Source: Sphingomonas insulae
GTDB taxonomy: Bacteria; Pseudomonadota; Alphaproteobacteria; Sphingomonadales; Sphingomonadaceae
Assembly (NCBI RefSeq): GCF_010450875.1
Contig: NZ_CP048422.1
Location: 1-64,000 of the forward strand
Direction: 5' to 3'
Length of the DNA: 64,000 bases
The translations under genes and the position numbers were made by a program. Numbering within the stretch: position 1 is the stretch's first letter; every line of letters begins with the position of its first letter. Positions 1-8,093 of this stretch are shown one piece after another. The notes below the pieces were generated by a model. The model saw only the letters and a program-made list of their open reading frames with translations. It was not told where the DNA came from and made no database searches.

Positions 1-354
1 GTGCCGTTCGGCTATCTTCCGACCGAGGTCGTGGCGCGAGTGGTGGACAAGTTCATCCTCCAGCTCGAACTCCAGCTCGCCGACCGCAACGTCCACATCA
101 ACCTGGACGACGCCGCCAAGAGCTGGCTGACCGAAAAGGGCTATGACAAGCTGTACGGCGCCCGCCCGATGGGCCGCCTGATCCAGGAAAAGATCAAGCA
201 GCCGCTCGCCGAGGAGCTGTTGTTCGGCAAGCTGGTCCATGGCGGCGAGGTGACGGTCAGGATGAAGGACGGCGCGCTGTCCTTCGCGATCGAAGCGGCC
301 GCTCCCAAGAAGCCGAAGAAGAAGGGCAAGGCCGAACCGGTCGACGCCAAGTAA
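1..354 (+). CDS. clpA: ATP-dependent Clp protease ATP-binding subunit ClpA, C-terminal fragment
   Basis: C-terminal end of ClpA, the AAA+ unfoldase that docks on ClpP and feeds it protein substrates in the cytoplasm. Only 117 residues are visible: the frame is already open at base 1, so the GTG there is an internal valine codon, not a start. The visible part is the small C-terminal subdomain of the second AAA+ module (VVDKFILQLELQL, then EKGYDKLYGARPM, then KQPLAEELLFG), which follows the order seen in ClpA. It ends in a lysine-rich tail (PKKPKKKGK). A strong terminator begins 12 bases after the stop. ClpC or ClpB would share part of this region, but the match to ClpA is better; the upstream domains lie outside the window. 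Confidence 0.9.
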   Translation: MPFGYLPTEVVARVVDKFILQLELQLADRNVHINLDDAAKSWLTEKGYDKLYGARPMGRLIQEKIKQPLAEELLFGKLVHGGEVTVRMKDGALSFAIEAAAPKKPKKKGKAEPVDAK

Positions 355-366
355 GACGCCTCCGAA

Positions 367-400
367 ACGGACCGGACTGCCACCAGTCCGGTCCGTTTTT
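367..400 (+). terminator. Rho-independent terminator of clpA
   Basis: A perfect 12-bp stem (367-378 with 385-396) with a 6-base loop is followed directly by a T-run (396-400). It lies just after the clpA stop, so it should end that transcript before the next gene. Confidence 0.95.
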
Positions 401-439
401 GCTTTATCGCGGGATGTGGCTTCGCGAACGCCCTTCCTG

Positions 440-895
440 ATGCACGTCGATCGGTCGGCGTTGACCCCCGCGGATCATGTCGCGCTGGCCGACGTCGTGA
501 CCGGACGGTGGATCGATTGCGAGGACATCGTGCGGGAACTCGGTGGGTGGGCCGTCGCCCGCCTCGCCGACCCCGCGATACCGCCCCCGGCAGCGACCCA
601 GGTCGTGGCGCCCCATGCGACATCGTCGGACGATACGATGCCATTGGTGTGGACGCTCGGTGCCGTCGCCGAATGGCGGCGCCTGCATCGGCTGTTGCAG
701 GCCCTGGGCGGAGGTGGCGAGCGGCACCTGGCGGCCATACTGGTCGCAACGACGGTGCGGCTGATCGTCGAGGCGGGCGGCGCGGACGGCGATGTCTACG
801 ACGTGCCGTTGCTGGGGGCCGTCACGCTACGGATCGCGGTGACGAATGGGCGGATGACGGTGATCGGATTGCGCGAACAAGCCGCGATCGTCTGA
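440..895 (+). CDS. Hypothetical protein, 151 aa
   Basis: I do not recognise this protein. The frame is open from a GTG at 416, but the ATG at 440 (MHVDRSALTPAD) is the more likely start; neither has an obvious Shine-Dalgarno sequence. It is soluble by eye, with no signal peptide or membrane segment, and has a glycine-rich stretch (ALGGGGERH) in the middle. Codon use with G/C in third positions looks like its neighbours, which supports coding. It stands alone between the clpA terminator and a convergent NUDIX gene. No function can be given. Confidence 0.6.
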   Translation: MHVDRSALTPADHVALADVVTGRWIDCEDIVRELGGWAVARLADPAIPPPAATQVVAPHATSSDDTMPLVWTLGAVAEWRRLHRLLQALGGGGERHLAAILVATTVRLIVEAGGADGDVYDVPLLGAVTLRIAVTNGRMTVIGLREQAAIV

Positions 896-1176
896 CGTGA
901 CGATCCGCCCTGGCCCCTCGCGCAATGCTGGCAATGGAGGGACAGCGAAAGACGAACCGGTCGATGTGCCACGTCCCCACGCCCTGTCGCCGGTTGCCGC
1001 CCCGCTCCTCCAACGGCAGAACGATGCGCACTGGGCTCGAATGCCTTCGACGGTCGCAAGCCCCTAGCGCGTCAGATCAAGGCGCTCCGTAACCGCCACT
1101 CCCATGCAGCCCTGAAGCATCCGCCATCGGATCACGGCCGATACCGACCGGCGACGCCCGCTGGCGGGCAGCCGCG

Positions 1177-1587
1177 CTAGCGCCATTCGCGTCGCAACGC
1201 GGCGATGGCGGTGCGCGTCGGGGTGGTCAGCGCATCGGGCAGCGCGTCGAGCGGGAACCATGCCGGTCCGTCGTGCTTGTGCGGTTCCCGGTTCGTCGGC
1301 GTCCCGATCACATCGCGCACATGATAGACCGGCGCGACCCAATGCGTCCCTTCGACGAAATCGATTTGGTCGACGAAGCACAACAGCGCGGCATCGCCCA
1401 GCGTGATACCCAGTTCCTCCATGACCTCGCGCCGCATCGCCGCCTCCGCGGTCTCGAACAGATCGATCTTGCCACCGGGCAGGCCCCAGCAGCCCGCCTC
1501 CGGCTCGGTCAGCCGCCGCAGCAGCAGGATATGATCATCCACCACGATCGCCGCGCCGCATCCCACCCGCACCGTTCGATCGGTCAT
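1177..1587 (-). CDS. NUDIX hydrolase
   Basis: A 136-aa NUDIX protein, a family that hydrolyses nucleoside diphosphates linked to another moiety (house-cleaning or cofactor recycling). The complete Nudix box is at residues 39-61: G, five residues, E45, seven residues, then REVMEELGI. The start at MTDRTVRV was chosen because it gives the usual short N-terminal strand before the box and is preceded by GAAGGG. The frame remains open upstream to 1653, but those residues look like noise. The substrate cannot be read from sequence. The tail (HKHDGPAWFPLDALPD) is typical of the ADP-ribose/MutT-like group. It is convergent with the hypothetical gene on its left. Confidence 0.88.
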   Translation of the reverse strand: MTDRTVRVGCGAAIVVDDHILLLRRLTEPEAGCWGLPGGKIDLFETAEAAMRREVMEELGITLGDAALLCFVDQIDFVEGTHWVAPVYHVRDVIGTPTNREPHKHDGPAWFPLDALPDALTTPTRTAIAALRREWR

Positions 1588-1694
1588 CGTCCGCACCCTT
1601 CGCTCGCCATCCCGCTTCGCGCCACACTCCCTCCCCTCACATCCCTGTCGCACCGTTTACCAAATCGTTGCAAAGACCGGGTTATGCCACCGCC

Positions 1695-3365
1695 ATGCCG
1701 ATAGGGCTTTCGATCCGGCGCGTCGTCGCCATCCTGCTGCTGGTCCTTGCAAGCATCGTCGCCCGACCCGCATCGGCGGCGACCGGCACGCCGCTCGGCG
1801 TCTGCATCCTGCCCGCCGCATCGGACGAGAGTCCGGCGGCGCTCTTCGCGCACCCCGATCGTTTCGATTGCATCAGTCGCCAGACCGATCACGGCGGCGG
1901 CGATTACTGGGCCTTGTCGCAACCGTTGTCGACCGCCACCCCGCCGCAGGCGCTATTGCGCCAGGCGAGCCTGTGGCAGCAGCGGACGACGCTGTACGTG
2001 CTCTACGCCGACGGTGCGATCCGACACACCGGCTATACCAGTGCGACGGCTGGCCGGCACCTGATGCTCGGCGCGATCATCCAGCTGGCGTTGCCGCCGC
2101 ATCATGCCCGACCGGTACGGCTGCTCTGGCATATCGAGGGATCGCTCAACCGCCGCGGCATCCTCATCGGCCCGACGATCGTCGCCCCGTCCACGGCCGC
2201 CCGGACCGAGGTCGAAATGGCCGCCCTCTATGCGGCATTCGCCGGCATGTGCCTGTCGTTGCTGATCTACAATCTGGCCTTGTGGGCGGCGTTGCGGCAG
2301 GCGTTCCAGCCCGCCTATTGCCTGATGGTGCTGTGCCTGCTGGGATATGCGTTCACATCGTCCGGGCTGCTCGGCCAGTTGACCGATATAGACAATAACG
2401 ATCGTCAGCGGTTGAACTACGTTCTGCTCGCCTGGTCGGCGGCCGCGGCGATGGTGTTCGCGCGCGCCTTCCTGGAACGGCGCGTCTTCGATGGCTGGCT
2501 GCGCCCCTATAGCAACGCCGTCGTCGCCTTTCTGCTGCTCGCCACCGGCAGCTATGCGCTGTTCGCACCCCGCTTCGCCGACATCACCGATCCGCTCAGC
2601 ACCACCGGCTATGTGCTGGTGCTGACGTGGCTGGTGCCGGTGCTGGTGCGCGCGTGGCGCCGGCGCAGCAATTACCTCTGGGTGTTCGCGCTCGCCTGGG
2701 GGGCACCCGTCGCGCTGGCGGGCGTGCGCGTGCTCGCCGCGTTCAATTTCATCGGGTGGCAATTGTGGATCGACAATTCCACCCTGCTCGCCATGGCGCT
2801 GGAGGCGGCATTGTCGTCGCTCGGCGTCGCCTATCGCATCCGCCTGCTCAGCCTGGAACGCGACGAGGCGCGCGAACAGGAGATCGCGGCACGGCTGCTC
2901 GCCGCGACCGATCCGCTGACCGGACTGCTCAACCGTCGCGCGTTTCTGGACGATGCGATCGGACGGACGCAGGACCATCAGCTGGTCCTGATCGACATCG
3001 ATCATTTCAAGAGCATCAACGAGACGATCGGCCACGACGGCGGTGACGAGGTGCTGCGGGTGATTGCCCGCGCCCTGCGCTCCTCCGCCTCCCCCGAAGC
3101 GCTCGTCGCGCGCGTCGGCGGCGAGGAATTCGCGATGCTCGCCCCCGCGGATCGGCCGCTGGATGCCGGTGCGGTGCTGGATGCCCTGCGCCGCGAACGC
3201 ATGCCGTTCGATCTGACGGTGACCGCCAGCATCGGCACCTGCATCGGCCCGATGACGCGCGAGGTCGACTGGAAGGCGATGTATCGCTGCGCCGACCGTG
3301 CGCTGTTCGAGGCGAAGGCCGCCGGCCGCGACCGGGTGCGGAACGGCATCGCCCGCGCGGCATAG
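1695..3365 (+). CDS. Membrane diguanylate cyclase (7TM region plus GGDEF domain)
   Basis: A 556-aa protein predicted to make cyclic di-GMP. The start at MPIGLSIRR gives a signal peptide ending at ASA (about residue 28). A periplasmic domain (about 30-165) is followed by about seven membrane helices (about 170-380), an arrangement like the 7TMR-DISM sensors. The C-terminal GGDEF domain (about 400-550) has the substrate region DIDHFKSINETIGHDGGD and the active-site motif GGEEF at 475-479. The inhibitory RxxD site expected just before GGEEF is absent (the region reads SPEALVARV), so product inhibition may be lost. There is no EAL domain. What the periplasmic part binds is unknown. Confidence 0.9.
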   Translation: MPIGLSIRRVVAILLLVLASIVARPASAATGTPLGVCILPAASDESPAALFAHPDRFDCISRQTDHGGGDYWALSQPLSTATPPQALLRQASLWQQRTTLYVLYADGAIRHTGYTSATAGRHLMLGAIIQLALPPHHARPVRLLWHIEGSLNRRGILIGPTIVAPSTAARTEVEMAALYAAFAGMCLSLLIYNLALWAALRQAFQPAYCLMVLCLLGYAFTSSGLLGQLTDIDNNDRQRLNYVLLAWSAAAAMVFARAFLERRVFDGWLRPYSNAVVAFLLLATGSYALFAPRFADITDPLSTTGYVLVLTWLVPVLVRAWRRRSNYLWVFALAWGAPVALAGVRVLAAFNFIGWQLWIDNSTLLAMALEAALSSLGVAYRIRLLSLERDEAREQEIAARLLAATDPLTGLLNRRAFLDDAIGRTQDHQLVLIDIDHFKSINETIGHDGGDEVLRVIARALRSSASPEALVARVGGEEFAMLAPADRPLDAGAVLDALRRERMPFDLTVTASIGTCIGPMTREVDWKAMYRCADRALFEAKAAGRDRVRNGIARAA

Positions 3366-3427
3366 GGCTGATCGCTGGCGGAACGGTCGGAGATCTGCTA
3401 TCGCCCACGCCATCGGGAGGACGGGCG

Positions 3428-3616
3428 ATGACGGAGCGGAGGAAACTGGCGATCGTCGCGCTGGCCGTGCTGGGCATCGTCGCCATGCGCCATCCCACTC
3501 CGAACATCAGCCTGTTGACCCACGATATCGGCGATCCGCAGCCGCATCGGTTCCAGGCGGCGATCGACCTCGGGTTGGTCGGCGTGTCGGTCCTGTATAC
3601 CTGGACGGCACGCTAA
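3428..3616 (+). CDS. Small hypothetical membrane protein, 62 aa
   Basis: A small open frame with a good ribosome binding site (GGGAGGA about 8 bases before the ATG). The product starts MTERRKLAIVALAVLGI, one hydrophobic helix, and has a second apolar stretch (LGLVGVSVLYTW) near the end, so it would be a small inner-membrane protein. It lies 62 bases after the diguanylate cyclase on the same strand and could be co-transcribed. I recognise no family. The coding call rests on the ribosome binding site and hydrophobic pattern only. Confidence 0.5.
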   Translation: MTERRKLAIVALAVLGIVAMRHPTPNISLLTHDIGDPQPHRFQAAIDLGLVGVSVLYTWTAR

Positions 3617-3799
3617 CGCCGACGGCGATCGCACTGCGCAATGCCATCGCCGCGTCTTCGGTCGCGATTGGGTAAGCCAACTTGCCTTCGTGCCGAAGGG
3701 CGCTCCCGCCACGACAGGCCGGCACAAGGCGCGACATAGCACCAGATCGCCGATCGCTGGCGAGCCGGCGCTGGCTCCTTCGTTCACCCGCTACATCGT

Positions 3800-5158
3800 T
3801 CAGCCGAACACCGTCTTCAGGTTCATGAATTCGTGCAGTCCGTACGGCCCCAGTTCACGGCCGTGGCCGGACCGCTTGATGCCGCCGAAGGGTGCCTCCG
3901 GACTGGACGCCAGCATCGCGTTCACCGCGGTCATCCCCGCCTCGATATCGCGTTCGAACCGCTCGCGCTCGACCGGGTCGTTGGTCCATACCGACGATCC
4001 CAGCCCGAACGGCACGTCGTTCGCGAGTGCGATGGCGGCATCGATATCGGCGGCCTTGAAGACCATGGCGACCGGTGCGAACAGCTCTTCCTGCGCGGCG
4101 GGGTGGTCGATCGGCACGTCGACCAATATCCCGGCGGACATGTACGCGCCCTTGCCCGGCAACGCCTCGCCGCCGAACAACAGCTTGCCGCCCGCGCGTT
4201 GCATGGCGTCGAGCTGGTCCAGCGTGGTGCGCCGCTGCTCCTCGCTCGACAGCGGCCCCATGTCGCTGGCCGGGTCCATCGGATCGCCCGCCTTCACCGC
4301 CCGCATGGCCGCGGAAAAGCGGTCGAGGAAGGCATCGTAGATATCGGCGTGGACGATCATCCGCTTGGCGCAGATGCACGACTGGCCGGTGTTCTGCACC
4401 CGCGCGGTCACCGCCTGCTGCACCGCCGCGTCCAGATCGGCGGAGGGCATGACGATGAACGGGTCCGACCCGCCCAGTTCCAGAACGACCTTCTTGAGGT
4501 TCCGACCCGCCGCCTCGGCGACCTTGATCCCCGCGCCTTCGCTGCCGGTCAGCGTCACCGCGACGATGCGTGGGTCGGCGATCAGCGCGTCGACCTTGCC
4601 CGACGGGATCGCCAGGTTCTGGAACACGCCTGACGGCGCGCCGGCGGCGACGATCATCCGCTCGATCGCGGCGCCGCAACCCTGCGTCAGCGAGGCGTGC
4701 TTGAGCAGCCCGACATTGCCCGCCAAGATCGTCGGCGCCGCAAAGCGCACCACCTGCCAATAGGGGAAGTTCCACGGCATCACCGCCAGTACCGGCCCCA
4801 TCGGCAGCCAGCGCGCGGTGGCGGGGCCGGACGCCGTCTCGAACGATGCCGGCGCCAGCATCGCCGGCCCCTCCTGCGCGTAATGGCGAAAGGCGCCGGC
4901 GCATTTCTGCACTTCGGCCAATGCCGACGTCAGCGTCTTGCCCATCTCGCGCGTGGCGATCTCCGCCAGTTCGTGCGCATTCGCCTCGAACTGTTCGGCG
5001 ATCCGCTCCAGCAATGCCGTGCGTTCGGCGTAGGATGTCGTCCGCCACGCGGCATAGGCGGACGCGGCGCGCGCCAGCCTGTCGTCCAGTTCGGCGGCGG
5101 TGAGTTCGGGGATGCTGGCGCCGGGCTGGCCGGTCGCGGGATTGATGCTGGTGAACAT
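3800..5158 (-). CDS. NAD(P)-dependent succinate-semialdehyde-type aldehyde dehydrogenase
   Basis: A 452-aa aldehyde dehydrogenase that oxidises an aldehyde to the acid with NAD(P)+. Both catalytic residues are present: Glu227 in LELGG and Cys261 in NTGQSCICAKR. The N-terminal cofactor region (MPWNFPYWQVVRFA) and the C-terminal EAPFGGIKRSGHGRELGP are those of the succinate-semialdehyde dehydrogenase group, and the length of about 450 residues fits the short YneI/Sad type rather than the 480-residue GabD type. The start MFTSINPATG was chosen because it begins at the usual ALDH N-terminus; the upstream open frame lies antisense to xseB. It is divergent from xseB. The exact substrate is not certain. 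Confidence 0.9.
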   Translation of the reverse strand: MFTSINPATGQPGASIPELTAAELDDRLARAASAYAAWRTTSYAERTALLERIAEQFEANAHELAEIATREMGKTLTSALAEVQKCAGAFRHYAQEGPAMLAPASFETASGPATARWLPMGPVLAVMPWNFPYWQVVRFAAPTILAGNVGLLKHASLTQGCGAAIERMIVAAGAPSGVFQNLAIPSGKVDALIADPRIVAVTLTGSEGAGIKVAEAAGRNLKKVVLELGGSDPFIVMPSADLDAAVQQAVTARVQNTGQSCICAKRMIVHADIYDAFLDRFSAAMRAVKAGDPMDPASDMGPLSSEEQRRTTLDQLDAMQRAGGKLLFGGEALPGKGAYMSAGILVDVPIDHPAAQEELFAPVAMVFKAADIDAAIALANDVPFGLGSSVWTNDPVERERFERDIEAGMTAVNAMLASSPEAPFGGIKRSGHGRELGPYGLHEFMNLKTVFG

Positions 5159-5233
5159 CGATGGGCAACGCATCGGCGGCGGCGGCGATCCCGCTTCTTG
5201 CACCCGCCCCGCCCCTGCCGCATAGCAACCGCC

Positions 5234-5473
5234 ATGGATATGCCCATCGAGAGCCTGTCGTTCGAGGACGCGCTGAAGGAACTGGAACGCATCGTCGGCC
5301 GGCTGGAAAGCGGCGAGGCGACGCTGGACGAATCGATCCAGCTGTACGAGCGCGGCGACCGCCTGCGCCAGCGCTGCGCCGAACGCCTGGATGCCGCGCA
5401 GGCCCGGATCGAGGCGATCCGCCTCGATGCCGAGGGCAAGGCCGCCGGCACCCGCCCCTTTGCCGCGGCCTGA
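5234..5473 (+). CDS. xseB: Exodeoxyribonuclease VII small subunit
   Basis: The 79-aa small subunit of exonuclease VII, which with XseA degrades single-stranded DNA in repair and recombination. The family pattern is clear: SFEDALKELERIVGRLESGE followed by LDESIQLYERGDRLRQRC. It is predicted to be a helical coiled protein of normal family length. The start MDMPIESL gives the usual N-terminus. It is followed after 4 bases by ispA, a pairing common in many bacteria (often xseB-ispA-dxs). xseA is not in this window. Confidence 0.93.
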   Translation: MDMPIESLSFEDALKELERIVGRLESGEATLDESIQLYERGDRLRQRCAERLDAAQARIEAIRLDAEGKAAGTRPFAAA

Positions 5474-5477
5474 ACCG

Positions 5478-6383
5478 ATGCACGGATCGCCGACGCAGGG
5501 ACTGTTGGGTGACGCCATGGCGACGGTGTCCGCGGATATCGACGCGCGCTTCGACCGTCGCCTGCGCGTACCCGACGACCCCCGTGCCGACCTGTATCAT
5601 GCGATGCGGCACGCCGCGATCGGCGGCGGCAAGCGGCTGCGCCCATTGCTGCTGTGCGCCACCGCCGACCTGTTCGGCGTGTCGCGCGATTGTTCGGGCG
5701 AGGTCGCGACCGCGGTAGAGGCGATCCACGTCTATTCGCTGATCCACGACGATCTGCCTGCGATGGACGATGACGACCTGCGCCGCGGCAAGCCGACCGT
5801 CCACAAGGCGTATGACGAAGCGACGGCGATCCTGGCCGGCGACTGCCTGCATGCGCTGGCGTTCGAGATCCTGGCCGATCCCGATACCCATGCCGACCCC
5901 TTCGTCCGGGCCGAACTGGTGATGGAGCTTGCCCGTGCGTCCGGCCCCGGCGGCATGGCCGGCGGCCAGATGATGGACCTCGTGGCCGAACGGATGACGT
6001 TCGACCTCGCCACCGTCACCCGCTTGCAGCAGATGAAGACCGGCGCGCTGATCGGCGTGTCGGTCGAAATGGGGGCGATCCTCGGCCGCGTCCCGCCCGA
6101 AGGGCGCACGGGACTGCGCGGCTATGCGCACGATCTCGGCCTCGCCTTCCAGATCGCCGACGATCTGCTCGATGCCGAGGGCGACGAGGCGGTGGCGGGC
6201 AAGAAACTGCGCAAGGACGAGGGCGCGGGCAAGGAAACGTTCCTGTCGCTGCTCGGCATCGATCGCGCCCGCGAACAATGCCGCATGCTGGTCGATCAGG
6301 CGGTCCAGCACCTGCATGGCTACGGACCGGAGGCGGAGGTGTTGCGTGCCGTCGCACGCTATGTCGTCGAACGCGACCGTTGA
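5478..6383 (+). CDS. ispA: Farnesyl diphosphate synthase (short-chain polyprenyl synthase)
   Basis: A 301-aa trans-prenyltransferase condensing isopentenyl diphosphate with dimethylallyl and geranyl diphosphate to make farnesyl diphosphate, the precursor of quinone side chains, undecaprenyl carriers and carotenoids. It has GGGKRLRP at about 50-57, the first aspartate-rich motif DDLPAMD at 91-97 and the second motif DDLLD at 228-232. The start at 5478 lies 4 bases after the xseB stop; a second ATG at 5517 (MATVSAD) is possible. It is transcribed with xseB and probably coaD. Chain length is inferred from family similarity; a geranylgeranyl synthase is the alternative. Confidence 0.9.
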   Translation: MHGSPTQGLLGDAMATVSADIDARFDRRLRVPDDPRADLYHAMRHAAIGGGKRLRPLLLCATADLFGVSRDCSGEVATAVEAIHVYSLIHDDLPAMDDDDLRRGKPTVHKAYDEATAILAGDCLHALAFEILADPDTHADPFVRAELVMELARASGPGGMAGGQMMDLVAERMTFDLATVTRLQQMKTGALIGVSVEMGAILGRVPPEGRTGLRGYAHDLGLAFQIADDLLDAEGDEAVAGKKLRKDEGAGKETFLSLLGIDRAREQCRMLVDQAVQHLHGYGPEAEVLRAVARYVVERDR

Positions 6384-6417
6384 GACCGGCGAGACCATGG
6401 CATCGAGGGGACACGGC

Positions 6418-6924
6418 ATGAGCGAGCGGATCGGCGTCTATCCCGGCACCTTCGACCCCATCACGCTGGGTCACATGGACATCATCCGCCGCGGCGCCAA
6501 GCTGGTCGACCGCCTGGTGATCGGCGTCACGACCAACCCGTCCAAGTCGCCGATGTTCACCCTCGATGAACGCATGGCGATCGTCCGCCGCGAGGTAGAG
6601 GGGATTGCGGGCGCGGTGGATGTCGTCGCCTTCGATTCGCTGTTGATGGACTTTGCCGAGCGCGAGGGCGCGAAGGTCATCATCCGCGGCCTGCGCGCGG
6701 TCGCCGACTTCGAATACGAATATCAGATGGCCGGGATGAACCAGCAGATCAATCCGCGGGTCGAAACGGTGTTCCTGATGGCCGATGTCGCGCTGCAACC
6801 GATCGCCAGCCGCCTGGTGAAGGAGATCGCGCTGTTCGGCGGCCCGATCGGCAAGTTCGTGACGCCCGCGGTCTGCACCGAAGTCGTCGCCCGCGTCGAT
6901 GCGCTGGGCCGCAAGGGCAGCTGA
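6418..6924 (+). CDS. coaD: Phosphopantetheine adenylyltransferase
   Basis: A 168-aa enzyme of coenzyme A synthesis: it transfers AMP from ATP to 4'-phosphopantetheine, giving dephospho-CoA, in the cytoplasm. The nucleotidyltransferase signature GTFDPITLGH is at residues 10-19. The conserved IIRGLRAVADFEYEYQM segment and the ATP-binding RLVKEIA stretch are present. Length is normal for the family. The start MSERIGVYPG puts the signature where expected. It follows ispA by 34 bases on the same strand. A short perfect hairpin lies just after its stop. Confidence 0.95.
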   Translation: MSERIGVYPGTFDPITLGHMDIIRRGAKLVDRLVIGVTTNPSKSPMFTLDERMAIVRREVEGIAGAVDVVAFDSLLMDFAEREGAKVIIRGLRAVADFEYEYQMAGMNQQINPRVETVFLMADVALQPIASRLVKEIALFGGPIGKFVTPAVCTEVVARVDALGRKGS

Positions 6925-6931
6925 CCTCGAT

Positions 6932-6948
6932 CGTCCCGCTGCGGGACG
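6932..6948. other. GC hairpin after coaD
   Basis: A perfect 7-bp stem (CGTCCCG with CGGGACG) around a CTG loop lies 7 bases after the coaD stop. No T-run follows, so it is not a classical terminator. It may protect the 3' end or mark a Rho-dependent end. Confidence 0.4.
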
Positions 6949-6999
6949 GGCAGTGAATATGTGGCGGACGCCAAACCTCCGTTAAGCTATTTCGCCCAC

Positions 7000-8082
7000 A
7001 TGCGGATCGCGATGCGTACGGTACGGACGATGACGCGCGTGTGGGCGGCGCTGGTGGCGCTGGGCCTGGCGCTGATCGTCGCACTGGCGGCGCAATCGGC
7101 CTGGCGCGCGATCGCCGCCCATCGCAGCGATGGCGTGCCGCCCCTGCCCGCCCCCGCCGGCTACGAGGCGGAGGATCATTTCCCCGGCGCCGCGCTGCTC
7201 TACACCGACATCGCCTTCGCGCCGCAGTCGGCGGATGGCAGCGCCGCCCCGGCCCAGGGCGTGACCGGCACCACCGCCCTGCCCGCGCTGCCCGTCTCCG
7301 CCGCCATGGCCAGCGCGGCGATGCAGGCCGATGCCGGCGTCGTCGCCGCCGCGCCCTTCGCGACCAAGGTGGCGAGCAGCCTCGACCGCGCCCGCGCGCT
7401 CGAATGCCTGACCGCGGCGATCTATTACGAAGCGGCGTCGGAACCCGATGCGGGGCAGTCGGCGGTGGCGCAGGTGATCCTCAACCGCGTCCGCCATCCG
7501 GCCTTTCCCGCGACCGTCTGCGGCGTGGTCTATCAGGGGTCGGAACGATCCGGCTGTCAGTTCAGCTTCGCCTGCGACGGCGCGATGGCGCGGGTGCCCG
7601 CACGGGCGGCATGGGCACGCGCCGCGCGCCACGCGGCGATGGCGCTGGCCGGATACGTCTATGCACCGGTCGGGCTGGCGACGCATTACCACACCTATGC
7701 GGTGACGCCGGCGTGGAACCGCAGCCTGGTGATGACCGACGTGGTCGGCGCGCACCTGTTCCACCGGTGGAAAGGGTTCTGGGGCACGCGGGCGGCGTTC
7801 CGGCAGGTCTATTGCGGTGGCGAGCCGCTACCCGGCCCGCACACGCCGCTGATCCAGCCGCCGGTCGCCCTGGCGCCGAACGTGATCGCTGCGGTCGCGC
7901 CCATGCCGGTGGCGCCGCCGGCGGGCGCACCGGTCACCAGCGCCGCGCAGGTCCGCCCCGCCTATGCGGACAGCGGCAGCTATGTCGCGCAGCCCGGGGC
8001 GGCGACGCAGCAGCAGGACAACCTGCCGCCGGCCGCCACCGTGCTCGACAAGTACAAGGATTCGGGCAAGCCGCTGTTCTAG
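7000..8082 (+). CDS. SleB-type cell wall hydrolase, membrane anchored
   Basis: A 360-aa protein with an N-terminal membrane helix (VWAALVALGLALIVALAA) and a central hydrolase-2/SleB domain (about residues 125-260 from this start), a family that cleaves peptidoglycan cross-linked glycan. The family core is clear: ECLTAAIYYEAASEP with its Glu, then VAQVILNRVRHP and GCQFSFACDG. The C-terminal 100 residues are Ala/Pro/Gly rich and probably disordered. The start is uncertain: ATGs at 7000, 7012 and 7030 and a GTG at 6961 are in frame with no strong ribosome binding site; all keep the helix. In Gram-negative non-sporeformers the role is wall remodelling rather than germination. Confidence 0.85.
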   Translation: MRIAMRTVRTMTRVWAALVALGLALIVALAAQSAWRAIAAHRSDGVPPLPAPAGYEAEDHFPGAALLYTDIAFAPQSADGSAAPAQGVTGTTALPALPVSAAMASAAMQADAGVVAAAPFATKVASSLDRARALECLTAAIYYEAASEPDAGQSAVAQVILNRVRHPAFPATVCGVVYQGSERSGCQFSFACDGAMARVPARAAWARAARHAAMALAGYVYAPVGLATHYHTYAVTPAWNRSLVMTDVVGAHLFHRWKGFWGTRAAFRQVYCGGEPLPGPHTPLIQPPVALAPNVIAAVAPMPVAPPAGAPVTSAAQVRPAYADSGSYVAQPGAATQQQDNLPPAATVLDKYKDSGKPLF

Positions 8083-8093
8083 GCGCGCGCCGC

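Noticed and set aside
896..1176. Open frames in the spacer before the NUDIX gene
   Set aside because: They are short, Arg-rich and have no ribosome binding site; I see nothing supported in this spacer.
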